From Streptomyces dioscori (lineage in GTDB: Bacteria > Actinomycetota > Actinomycetes > Streptomycetales > Streptomycetaceae), in NCBI RefSeq assembly GCF_003024195.1, contig NZ_KZ679042.1:1-64000 (forward strand): a stretch of DNA of 64,000 nt. The letters are read 5' to 3'. The position numbers were made by a program, and so were the translations under genes. Shown here piece by piece: positions 17,650 through 25,939 of the stretch. How positions within the stretch are numbered: the first letter of the stretch is position 1; the number at the start of each line of letters is the position of its first letter. Below the pieces are notes generated by a model. The model ran no database searches. It was not told the DNA's origin and saw nothing but the letters and a program-made list of their open reading frames with translations.

Positions 17650-17668
17650 GCCGCCCTGGGGAGGCGGC
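17650..17668. terminator. Terminator between converging genes
   Basis: The stem GCCGCC (17650-17655) and GGCGGC (17663-17668) with a 7-base loop lies 11 bp after the lipoprotein stop and 47 bp from the 3' end of the converging LuxR-type gene. Confidence 0.5.
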
Positions 17669-17714
17669 TACGGAGGCGGAGGCGAGATGCGTGTCGGCGT
17701 CGGTGTCGGGGAGG

Positions 17715-20609
17715 TCAGGCGGGCTCCGTCGTTCCGGTCGTCGTGTCGCGCAGCTCCGACCTGGTCTGGAGGACCGCGAGGGCGGCTCGTGAAGTGACGC
17801 CCGTCTTGCGGTAGATGCGGCCGAGATGGGACTCGACCGTGCGAGGGCTGAGGAAGAGACGCGCGGCGATGGCCGGGGTGGTCAGGCCTGCGGCGACCAT
17901 GGAGGCGATCTCGCGCTCACGGGCGGAGAGAGCCGCGAGTGGGGGCTGGGCCGGAGGCTGGGGCTGGGCCGGGGGTTCGGCGTACACGAGGGGATGGATC
18001 ATGTCGGCCAGGCCTGTGAGCTGACGCGCGCCGCCGGTCGTGGCGAGCTGCCGGGCACGGGTCCACATGACGCGGGCGCGGCCCGGGTCTCCGACGGCCG
18101 CCAGGGGTGCGCCGAGCAGCAGACTGAACGCCTCCCACAGCACCGCTCCCCCGCGGACCGTCTTGTCCACAGCCTTCTCGAACAGCTCGGCGGCCGCTGC
18201 CGTGTCGCCACCGGCGGACAGACAGTGGGCGGTACTGCGCAGTGCCGATGCCTGCTGCGACGGCAGGTCCAGCCGGTCCGCCTCCTGCCGTGCGCGCTCC
18301 GCCCAGGCCACGGCGGCAGCCGTGTCGCCGGTCAGGACGGCGGAGTTGACCAGGATCTCCAGGATGAGCGGACGCATGGACGGGTGGAGCGCGTTCAGCT
18401 CCTCGCCTCCGCCACCACGCAGCACCGCGGCCCTGGCGCGCTGCGGATCGCCTGCGTGGAACGCCGCCTGGGCGAGTACGCACCAGGCGATGGAAGCCCA
18501 CCAGTTGGTGCGCGTGCCTGCTGCCGCGACGGCTTCCTCGGCCACCGCCAGTGCGGACGGGTCGGCGGGCGGGAGCGCGAACAATTGAACGTACGCCTTG
18601 TTGGTCAGGACGAAGGCCAGCAGTTCGTCGCTGCCGATGCCGCGGGCGATCGTCTCGGCCTCGTCCGCGAGCTCCATGGCCGTCTCCAGCCGCAGGGTCT
18701 GCAGATGCACGTAGGACTTGCACAGCAACAGGTGCGGCAGGACGTAGAGCATGCCGCCGCGCCGGGCGATGACCAGGCCGCGATCGGCGTGCCGTTCGGC
18801 ATCGGTGTACCGTTCCAGGAACGCCTCCGACCAACCGAGCCGGGCCAGCGGCTCGCACAGACCCGCCAGGTCGTGATCGGTCAGGGCGTCCACCAGCGCG
18901 GCGGCCCGGTCGGTGACCTCACGCGCGGCCCTCATATTGCCTTCGTACGTCTCCCCGAGGGCAGCGATCGCCAGGGCACCCGCCTGGGCGACCTCGTCGT
19001 CCAGGGACCTGGCCAGGTCGAGCGTCGCGACGACGTCGGCGCGCAGCTGCGGGTAGGAGGTGGCGTGCGGCGCGGACGAGCCGAGTTCCAGGCCGAGCTC
19101 CACCCTGTCGGCGTCGTTCGGGCCCGGTGTGCGGGCGAGTTCGCGGCGCAGCAGGGCGACCGCCTCCGCGTACCGGCCGAGGTGGCGTTCCATCACCGCG
19201 CACAGTGTCACCGCGGAGGCGCGCACGCTGTGCGCCGCGCTCTCCTCGTCGGGCGGTGACATGGCGATCACCTCGTGCAAGAGGTCGCGGCTCTCCCGTA
19301 GCCCACCGCACACCCCCAGGGCCCGTGCCCGTCGCAGCATCAGATCGCGGCGCAGCAGGGCATGCTGCGGCTGGTCGGGCAGGTGGGTGAGGGCGATGCC
19401 CAGCCAGTGGGCGCTGCCGGCGGGTGCGGTGGAGGCGAACCGCTCGGCCGCTTCGGACAGTACGGCGACGGCCTGCGGGTCCCAGCCGGTCAGCGACTGC
19501 TCGACGTGGTGGGCGCGTTCCGTGGCGGGGGCTCCGGCGGCGGCCAGCGCGTCCGCGGCGAGGCGGTGCATGCGCACGCGCTCCACCGGGTGGGTGTTCT
19601 CGTGCACGACCGCCCGCAGCACCGGGTGGCGTAAGGTCCACCGCCCGCCCGGCTCGGGGCGCAGGAGGTCACGGTCCGTCAGCACGGCGAGATCTGCGTC
19701 GACTTCGGCCTCGTCCCGGGTTGTCACCACGGCCAGCAGCGAGGTACTGCCGCGGTCGCCCAGGACGGCCACTGCTTCAGCGGTACGGCGCTGCGCCGCG
19801 GTCAGCGGAGTCAGTTCGTCCAGCAGGACGGAGCCGAGTCCGGTGGAGTGCGCGGGGACGTCCTGCCCAGCGTTCCCCCTTGCTTTTCCGGCTGCATGTC
19901 CGGCTGCTTGTCCGGCTTGCAGCAGAGCGAGAAAGTACAGCGGATTGCCGTCGCTCTCGGCATACAGTTCGGCGGCCCGCGCCGGCTGTACGGCGGGCGC
20001 CAGTCGAGGGGCGAGGACCTCGACGCAGGCCCGCTCGGGGAGGGGGCCGAGGTTCAGCCGCAGCACCGTGCCCAGGTCGATGCCCCGGGTGAGGGCGGCG
20101 TCCAGGGAGGCCGTGGTCTGACGGTCGCGGCGGGCCACGACGATGACGACAGGGGCGTTGGGGGGATGGCGGACTACGTGGTCGAGGAGCTCCAGGGACG
20201 CCGGGTCCGCCCAGTGCAGGTCGTCCATCGCGAGGAAGAGCCCCGGGCCGGTCCGGGCGATCCGCACGAACAGCTTCGCGATGGACCGCTGCAACCCGAA
20301 CCTGTCGCCGCGCGCGTCCTCGACATCCGGTTCCGTCCACTCCATGTCGTGATCGGCGAGTGCGTCGCTGAACGGCCGGTACGGGATGTGCTGTTCGTAC
20401 TCGGCGGCCCTGCCCCGCAGCACCGTCATGCCCCGGGCCTGCGCCCGTCGGCAGAACTCGGCCATCAGCCGGCTCTTGCCGATGCCCGCGGCCCCGGCGA
20501 GGTCCACGACGCACGAACCGCCGTTCTCCCCCGGAGTCCGGTCGAGCACCGCGTCCAGACGTTCCAGCTCTGTCGCCCGGCCCACCAGCGGAATCACATC
20601 GCCACCCAT
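17715..20609 (-). CDS. LuxR-family AAA ATPase transcriptional regulator (LAL type)
   Basis: A large regulator of 964 residues from the ATG at 20609 (MGGDVIPLVGRATEL). An N-terminal STAND-type ATPase has Walker A (GAAGIGKSRLM, about residues 35-45) and Walker B (LFLAMDDLHWAD). A long helical, TPR-like middle follows, and the C-terminal LuxR HTH is at about 890-950 (LSAREREIASMVAAGLTTPA, LSPRTVESHLGRIYRKTG). This is the architecture of MalT/LAL activators, which often control a biosynthetic cluster or carbohydrate use. No obvious target gene is next to it. The frame is open for 71 more codons upstream, but those have no coding character. Confidence 0.88.
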   Translation of the reverse strand: MGGDVIPLVGRATELERLDAVLDRTPGENGGSCVVDLAGAAGIGKSRLMAEFCRRAQARGMTVLRGRAAEYEQHIPYRPFSDALADHDMEWTEPDVEDARGDRFGLQRSIAKLFVRIARTGPGLFLAMDDLHWADPASLELLDHVVRHPPNAPVVIVVARRDRQTTASLDAALTRGIDLGTVLRLNLGPLPERACVEVLAPRLAPAVQPARAAELYAESDGNPLYFLALLQAGQAAGHAAGKARGNAGQDVPAHSTGLGSVLLDELTPLTAAQRRTAEAVAVLGDRGSTSLLAVVTTRDEAEVDADLAVLTDRDLLRPEPGGRWTLRHPVLRAVVHENTHPVERVRMHRLAADALAAAGAPATERAHHVEQSLTGWDPQAVAVLSEAAERFASTAPAGSAHWLGIALTHLPDQPQHALLRRDLMLRRARALGVCGGLRESRDLLHEVIAMSPPDEESAAHSVRASAVTLCAVMERHLGRYAEAVALLRRELARTPGPNDADRVELGLELGSSAPHATSYPQLRADVVATLDLARSLDDEVAQAGALAIAALGETYEGNMRAAREVTDRAAALVDALTDHDLAGLCEPLARLGWSEAFLERYTDAERHADRGLVIARRGGMLYVLPHLLLCKSYVHLQTLRLETAMELADEAETIARGIGSDELLAFVLTNKAYVQLFALPPADPSALAVAEEAVAAAGTRTNWWASIAWCVLAQAAFHAGDPQRARAAVLRGGGGEELNALHPSMRPLILEILVNSAVLTGDTAAAVAWAERARQEADRLDLPSQQASALRSTAHCLSAGGDTAAAAELFEKAVDKTVRGGAVLWEAFSLLLGAPLAAVGDPGRARVMWTRARQLATTGGARQLTGLADMIHPLVYAEPPAQPQPPAQPPLAALSAREREIASMVAAGLTTPAIAARLFLSPRTVESHLGRIYRKTGVTSRAALAVLQTRSELRDTTTGTTEPA

Positions 20610-20900
20610 CTGCTCATGTCCCGCATCTGTCCCTGCCCCTGCCCCTGCCCCGTGCGGCCGTCCGGGGCATTTCCGTGACGATCTTACGTAAGGACGAGGC
20701 ACGATTCTGCTGGCAGAGCTTGCCCCGTGGCCGGACGCCTCGGTGTGGATGCAGGGCAGCGAGTGTGCGGATGGAGTGCGCCCTGGAACGGGGCTCCGCC
20801 GGGCGGAGGTCGTGTCCGCCACCCGCCCGCGCGACTCGACGTGCGGAGGAGCGGCGGCTGATGAACAGTCGTACCAAGTCCCCCATCAGAAGGAGATCCT

Positions 20901-21078
20901 CATGCTTCGGCGTATCTCACTCGTTGCAGTCGGTGTGCTCGCGGTCGGCTTCCTGGCCGCGGCCCCTGCCGCCGCTCACCCGTCGGACGTCGAAGGCTGC
21001 TGGGCGTCCGGCGGCCATGTGAGGGTCGACGACGTCAAGGTCGCGGACTTCGAGGCCACCTGCTGGTCCGTCGACTGA
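20901..21078 (+). CDS. Very small secreted cysteine-containing protein
   Basis: 58 residues. The ATG at 20901 is preceded by AAGGAG with 6-base spacing. A signal peptide (MLRRISLVAVGVLAVGFLAA, cleavage after AAA) leaves a mature part of about 33 residues with two cysteines (VEGCWASGG, FEATCWSVD) able to form one disulfide. Its function is unknown; the size fits secreted peptides or small structural proteins. It is 292 bp downstream of, and divergent from, the LuxR-type regulator start. Confidence 0.65.
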
Positions 21079-21386
21079 CAACGAACCACCGACGGACCTG
21101 GACCGGTGACCTTCCGCGTGTACACCTGCGGCAGGCACCGGTCCCAGTCGTCAGCCGCCCTCGACGTCGGTACCGTCCGCTGCCGCACAGCGGTGCGAGT
21201 CCCTCGGACTTTGAAACACCCCCGCAGACCTGCGGCCGAACCGTGCCGCCACAGCCGAGGGCTGTGCCCTGTGCTCTGTGCCCTATGCCCTGTGCTCTGT
21301 GTACGGCGGACGGTGCGGTCCGCGTGCCGAGCCGGGGCGCCGCTCGTAGGCTGGGGGGGGTCTCGGGGCCGTACAGGAGGTTCGTC

Positions 21387-22313
21387 GTGCCCCGAACTGT
21401 CTGGTCAGGTGCCATCTCGTTCGGCCTGGTGACCGTGCCCATCCACGTGGTGTCCGCGACCGAGAACCACGCGATCCGCTTCCACCAGTACCACCTCGAA
21501 GACATGAGCCGTGTCCGCGTCCGCAAGATCTGCGAGATCGAGGACCGCGAGGTACCCCAGGACGAGATCGGCAAGGCGTACGAGATCAGCAAGGACACCC
21601 TCATCGCGATATCCGACGAGGAACTCCGGGAGATCCCGCTGCCCACCGCGAAGGCCATCGAGATCGCCGCGTTCGTCCCCGCCGCCTCGATCGACCCCCT
21701 GCAGATCGGCGACGGCTACTACCTCCAGGCCGACGGCCCGGTCGCCGCCAAGCCGTACAAGTTGCTGCGGATGGCCCTGGAACGCAGCGCCAAGGTCGCC
21801 CTCGCCAAATACGCCTGGAGCGGCCGCGAACGCCTCGGGCTGCTGCGCGTGCGTGACGACGCGATCGTCCTGCACGCCATGCGCTGGCCCGACGAGATCC
21901 GCTCCCCCAAGGAACTCGCCCCCGCCACCGTGGAGGTGTCGGACGACGAGATCGAAGGAGCGCAGGCCCTCATCGACCACATGACCCGCGACGACCTCGA
22001 AGGCAGCGAGTTCGAAGACCACTACACCGACGCCCTCGCCGAAGTCATCAAGGCCAAACGCGACGGCCAGGCCCCTCCTGAGACACCGGCGTCCGAAGCA
22101 CCGGCCGGGAAGGTCGTCGACCTCATGGCCGCCCTGGAAGCCTCCGTGAAGAAAGCCCGGAACTCCCGCGGCGAGGGCGACGCGGACGTCCACGAACTGC
22201 ACCCGAAGAAGAAGACCCCGGCCAAGAAGACAGCGAAAAAGACGGCCACCAAGAAGACCACCGCGAAAAAGGCAGCCAAGAAGACGGCGGCGAAGCCCAA
22301 ACGCAGCGCCTGA
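21387..22313 (+). CDS. ku: Ku protein, non-homologous end joining
   Basis: A 308-residue bacterial Ku that binds DNA ends as a homodimer and recruits ligase LigD. The GTG start at 21387 has AGGAGG six bases upstream and gives the canonical N-terminus PRTVWSGAISFGLVTVPI. The core RVRVRKICEIEDREV, DGYYLQADGP and the minimal C-terminal region up to about residue 255 match the family. The last 50 residues are a histone-H1-like tail of alternating KKT/KKA units, which in mycobacterial and streptomycete Ku proteins assists DNA binding. No ligD lies within the window. Confidence 0.93.
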   Translation: MPRTVWSGAISFGLVTVPIHVVSATENHAIRFHQYHLEDMSRVRVRKICEIEDREVPQDEIGKAYEISKDTLIAISDEELREIPLPTAKAIEIAAFVPAASIDPLQIGDGYYLQADGPVAAKPYKLLRMALERSAKVALAKYAWSGRERLGLLRVRDDAIVLHAMRWPDEIRSPKELAPATVEVSDDEIEGAQALIDHMTRDDLEGSEFEDHYTDALAEVIKAKRDGQAPPETPASEAPAGKVVDLMAALEASVKKARNSRGEGDADVHELHPKKKTPAKKTAKKTATKKTTAKKAAKKTAAKPKRSA

Positions 22314-22701
22314 CAGGGCGGGCCGCTGTCGCGCTTGCGCGGGACGCGGCCTCCGGCGCACTCGGGGTCGCTCGGATCACCCGCCAGTTACGCGACTGGG
22401 CCGTTACCTGACCCCGGCTGGTCCCGACTGATCCCGACGGGACGATCTGCTGGGATCCAAGCCGCTTGGTTCAGTCTCGGCGACGCCGAGCGGCGGCGCC
22501 TTGCGGCAGCGCCAGGCAGCGGCACCCGGCACGCCAAGGCGCGAACGGGTGACCGCAGCGGCACGTTGACCACTGATTCCGCGGCTGCGTCGCACTCGCC
22601 TCCTCAGGGCCCGCGGCGCTGCCCTTCCCCAGTTTCCCCAGCCTGCCGGGCTACGGCGACCCGCATGGGAAGTCCGTGGACGGTACGGCTTGAATACGGT
22701 C
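22314..22701. other. Intergenic region without a supported gene
   Basis: About 390 bp of very GC-rich sequence. Open frames exist on both strands but are arginine/proline-rich and lack ribosome-binding sites. No stable terminator-like stem was noticed. Confidence 0.4.
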
Positions 22702-23277
22702 ATGGACTCCCCTGTCTGGGCCAGACTGTCGGCCGCCGAGCGCTCCGCAGTGGACGGTCTGATCCAGCGGAACCACCGGATCGCGGCAGTCGCCCGTGTG
22801 CGTGAGGCATTCCGAGCCGAAACCAAGCCGGACCTGCATGAGACGCTCGATGTGGTGGCAGAGCGCTACCGGGAGCTGGGCCGACGGTTCGAGCCCTACC
22901 CGACGCCGCCACTGAACCTGGCGACGCTCACGGAGAGAGTTGCGGCGCTGCCCGGCCCGGCGGTGGCCATCGAGGCGCTGTGGGACGGTGACACCGACGG
23001 GTGGTACGTGGACCTGATGGCGCTCACGGATGTCCCGGTCGCCGAGCACTGGCTCGCCACCATCCGGCACGGTGGTGACCTGCGCCTGTTCAACGGCGCG
23101 GTGCCGCCATGGTCCGAGGCACAAGAAGCGGGGACGGTCGGCCGTGCCCTGGCCGAGCAGTTCGGCGTGCTGTTCCATTTCGCCAGCCCCGATCAGCCCG
23201 ACGACGAGGCCCCGCGCTGGCGGGCCACCCAGGGGGCCTCTCACTGGGAAGAGCCTCAGGCGCAGTCCCAGCGATGA
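22702..23277 (+). CDS. Hypothetical protein
   Basis: A soluble acidic protein of 191 residues from the ATG at 22702 (MDSPVWARLSAAERSAVDGL); a TTG four codons upstream is an alternative. The N-terminal half is helical and charged. The second half is a mixed alpha/beta region with WDGDTDGWYVDLMAL and a conserved-looking AEHWLATIRHGGDLRLFNG. No domain is recognised. It is followed after 60 bp by a reductase in the same orientation and may be its operon partner. Confidence 0.65.
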   Translation: MDSPVWARLSAAERSAVDGLIQRNHRIAAVARVREAFRAETKPDLHETLDVVAERYRELGRRFEPYPTPPLNLATLTERVAALPGPAVAIEALWDGDTDGWYVDLMALTDVPVAEHWLATIRHGGDLRLFNGAVPPWSEAQEAGTVGRALAEQFGVLFHFASPDQPDDEAPRWRATQGASHWEEPQAQSQR

Positions 23278-23337
23278 GTTTTCGAGGCGGCGCCGGTCCA
23301 CCATTACAACGCACGCCTACCTAGGAGGAGGAGTCTG

Positions 23338-23916
23338 ATGGCAAGTCTCATGGTGGACTTCATCATCTCACTCGACGGATACGCGTCCGCTGCCGGCTGG
23401 CCGGGATTCTGGGGCATGGAAGGGCCCGAATACCTCGCCTGGCTCGACAGCGACGGCGAGAAGCAGCACGTCAGCCTGATGGGCGCCACAACCTACCGGC
23501 TGATGTCAGGATTCGCCGCCCAGGCACCCGAGGACCAAGGCTTCGCCGAGCTGAACAACATGCCCAAGACCGTCTTCTCGTCGACCCTTGAGGCACCCCT
23601 GAGCTGGCAGAACACCGAGCTGGTCAAGGGAGACGCCGTCGAGGTCGTGCGGGATCTGAAGAAGAACACGGCGCAACCCCTGCGCACCCTCGGTAGCCTC
23701 ACCCTGTGCCGGTCACTGCTCGCGGCCGGTCTCGTGGACCGCTACCGCGTCGTCGTCTTCCCGGTCATCACCGGCGCCACGGGCAAAGAACGGATCTTCG
23801 ACGAGTACCCCGACGTCCGCCTCGACCTCGTCAAGAGCCACACCTTCGACGGCCGGATCCAACTGCTGGAGTACGAACCCACTGTCCTCGACGGACCGCC
23901 CGTCACCAGCAGCTGA
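23338..23916 (+). CDS. Dihydrofolate-reductase-fold (RibD C-terminal) family protein
   Basis: A 192-residue NADPH-dependent reductase of the RibD-C/DHFR superfamily, usually annotated as dihydrofolate reductase family protein. Family features are the opening VDFIISLDGYASAAGWPGFW, the cofactor segment LMGATTYRLM, KTVFSSTLEAPLSWQNTELV, and the C-terminal substrate region RYRVVVFPVITGATGKERIF. GGAGGAGG sits about 7 bases before the ATG, a very strong ribosome-binding site. The substrate is unknown; real folate reduction is unlikely because the family is broad. Confidence 0.85.
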   Translation: MASLMVDFIISLDGYASAAGWPGFWGMEGPEYLAWLDSDGEKQHVSLMGATTYRLMSGFAAQAPEDQGFAELNNMPKTVFSSTLEAPLSWQNTELVKGDAVEVVRDLKKNTAQPLRTLGSLTLCRSLLAAGLVDRYRVVVFPVITGATGKERIFDEYPDVRLDLVKSHTFDGRIQLLEYEPTVLDGPPVTSS

Positions 23917-23937
23917 CGGCGGCGCGGGGCGCGCTGC

Positions 23938-24474
23938 TCACAGGTGGTCCAGCCCGGCGATGTGTCGGGACGTGGTCTTCGCGATGGCCGCGGCCAGCCC
24001 CGTCGCCTCGTCGGCCCGGCCCTGGTTCTGCTCGCCGGCACAGAGCACCCGTGACTGGGTGAAGTGGGCGCGCAGCGCGTCGGTGAGTATCCGGTCGAAC
24101 GGCCGGCCCTTCGTGGCGGCTGCCTTGTCGAGGGTGTCGAGGCTGACCATGCCCGGCATGTTGTGCCCTTCGTGGGGGCGTGTGTCCGGTACGCCCGACA
24201 GTTTCAGTGCGGCGCGCAGACGGCGTAGGTCCGTACGCAGTGTCGAGCCGGTATTCGCCGCCAGCGTGACCACGGCCGGGTCCGCCGAGCGGGAGGGTGC
24301 CAGGTCGGTCAGCTGCCGGGCACGTTCGGCCATGGGGATCATCAGCAGGATCCAGGCGGTGTCGGTCGCGTTGAAGGGCGATGGGCGCGACGCGGTGGCT
24401 CGCGGCGGCGTACCGCTGGTGGTCGGCTGCGCGGTGCAGCCGACCACCAGCAGCGCCACAGCCGCGGCGCACAC
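23938..24474 (-). CDS. DUF305-like lipoprotein
   Basis: 178 residues from the GTG at 24474. It begins with a hydrophobic signal (CAAAVALLVVGC) whose lipobox Cys is at about residue 13. The mature part has the DUF305/ferritin-like helical pattern: MIPMAERARQLTDLA, then HEGHNMPGMVSLDTLDKA, then FDRILTDALRAHFTQSRVLC. The start lies 11 bp after the stop of the CBM6-DUF1996 gene, so it is probably the last gene of that operon. An earlier start would overlap the upstream gene and lacks a start codon near the signal peptide. DUF305 proteins are often linked to metal or stress functions; the role here is unknown. Confidence 0.65.
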   Translation of the reverse strand: MCAAAVALLVVGCTAQPTTSGTPPRATASRPSPFNATDTAWILLMIPMAERARQLTDLAPSRSADPAVVTLAANTGSTLRTDLRRLRAALKLSGVPDTRPHEGHNMPGMVSLDTLDKAAATKGRPFDRILTDALRAHFTQSRVLCAGEQNQGRADEATGLAAAIAKTTSRHIAGLDHL

Positions 24475-24485
24475 CGACCACAGGG

Positions 24486-25856
24486 TCAGAACGTGCCGGC
24501 GGAGTTGCACTTGGCCTTCTGGGTGATGCAGTCCTTCACGCGGTGTCCGAGAGCGGCGTTGTCCCAGGCGTTGAAGAAGTCGCCGTGGATGGACGACGCC
24601 ATGCCCGAGGCCAGCCGGAAGCCCGCGCTGCTGCCGCTGGTCGGGTAGCTGACGACGAAGGAGAGGTTGGGGATGGCGACGGGGTAGGCGCCGCTGCACC
24701 TGCCGTCGTAGGTGAACGCCACGTGCGACTTGTGGTCGGGGCTGTCGAGGTTCTTGCCGTCCCAGCAGTCGGGGAAGACGAGTTGGTGGGTGAGGTGGGC
24801 CTTCGGGGCGCAGAGCGGCCAGTTGCCGTCGGCGCTGCGGCCGATCTCACCGCCCTCGCCGGAGCACCAGTACTGGCCGGTCGACCCCGCCGGGGTGGGC
24901 GTCTGCGCCTTCGCGTCACCCGCGATCATGCGGAATCCCTCCGGGAAGGGCACGGTCGCCGAGGGGTCGGGGAGCCGGGAACCGTAGTAGACGATCATGC
25001 CCTCGGCCTCGACGGCCCGGTCGCCCTCGTAGAGGGAAGGGATCCAGTACGCCGAGAGGTCCTCGGCAGGAGTGCAACTGGTCGGCCTGCTGGACAGCAG
25101 CGACTGGGTCGTGGTGAATGCGTCGGTGCTCTTGTTGCCGAAGAAGCTGTGCATGTGGGACGCACCGGGCAGGCCCGGCAGGACGATCGGGTCGTCCGGC
25201 TTGGAGTGACTGTAGGTGCAGGTGGCGTTGAACTCCGGAACGCGGACCACACCGCCGGGCACCGGTGCCGGTGTCATCGCACGGAACTGGCTCAGCTGGG
25301 CGTTCCACTTGGCCTGGTCGACGGGGACCCAGCCGGGCGCCGCACCGCCGCCTTCGCCGACGAAGGAGAACCAGTTGATGTTGACGAAGTCACCTGACCC
25401 CGTGCCGCGCAGTACGGCGAACACCGTCTGGGAGCCGGTGGGGTGGCTGGAGACCTCGGTCTCCCGGGTCGCCCAGGTCTGCCAGCCACCGGTCGGCGCG
25501 ACCGGGACAACCGCGAGCAGTGGCCCGGTGAGGCTGCCGGTACGCAGCTCGACCGTGCCTGAGCCGACGGCGGAGGCGATCCGGGCCGACACCGTGAGCC
25601 GGCCGGCCGTCCCGAGGTCGACGTTGTCGAACCGCATCCAGTCGCCGTCGGCGAGGAACGCGGCGTTCTGCCCGCCTCCCATGTCCGCGGTCGCCTCCAG
25701 CGCGACGCCGGACTGGGCCGCGTAGGACTCGGCCTGGACGGTGACCGTCGCGGCCTGCGCCCGCTGGGTCGACACGGTCAGGCTCAGGGCGGCAGCCAGT
25801 ACGACCACCAGGGCATTCACCAAGAGTGTGTACAGGGGGACGCGATATCTGCGCAT
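24486..25856 (-). CDS. Secreted CBM6-DUF1996 protein
   Basis: A 456-residue exported protein. Signal peptide: residues 1-35, ending AQA. Residues 37-165 form a beta-sandwich carbohydrate-binding module of family 6 (VQAESYAAQSGVALE, DWMRFDNVDLG, NINWFSFVG). Residues about 195-450 form a DUF1996 domain, with the conserved SHMHSFFGN, TSCTPAEDLSAYW and CWDGKNLDSPDHKSHVAF blocks. DUF1996 is widespread in fungi and actinomycetes as a secreted domain of unknown activity. The gene follows the GH16 gene by 83 bp and should be co-expressed with it, supporting a role in beta-glucan attachment or breakdown. Confidence 0.85.
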   Translation of the reverse strand: MRRYRVPLYTLLVNALVVVLAAALSLTVSTQRAQAATVTVQAESYAAQSGVALEATADMGGGQNAAFLADGDWMRFDNVDLGTAGRLTVSARIASAVGSGTVELRTGSLTGPLLAVVPVAPTGGWQTWATRETEVSSHPTGSQTVFAVLRGTGSGDFVNINWFSFVGEGGGAAPGWVPVDQAKWNAQLSQFRAMTPAPVPGGVVRVPEFNATCTYSHSKPDDPIVLPGLPGASHMHSFFGNKSTDAFTTTQSLLSSRPTSCTPAEDLSAYWIPSLYEGDRAVEAEGMIVYYGSRLPDPSATVPFPEGFRMIAGDAKAQTPTPAGSTGQYWCSGEGGEIGRSADGNWPLCAPKAHLTHQLVFPDCWDGKNLDSPDHKSHVAFTYDGRCSGAYPVAIPNLSFVVSYPTSGSSAGFRLASGMASSIHGDFFNAWDNAALGHRVKDCITQKAKCNSAGTF

Positions 25857-25939
25857 CTCACTTCCTCAAGAACATCGGGGGGGAAAGCGGTCTCGGGCTT
25901 GCGGCTAAGGGCTCGCGACTTGCGGCTTGGAACCCAGGG

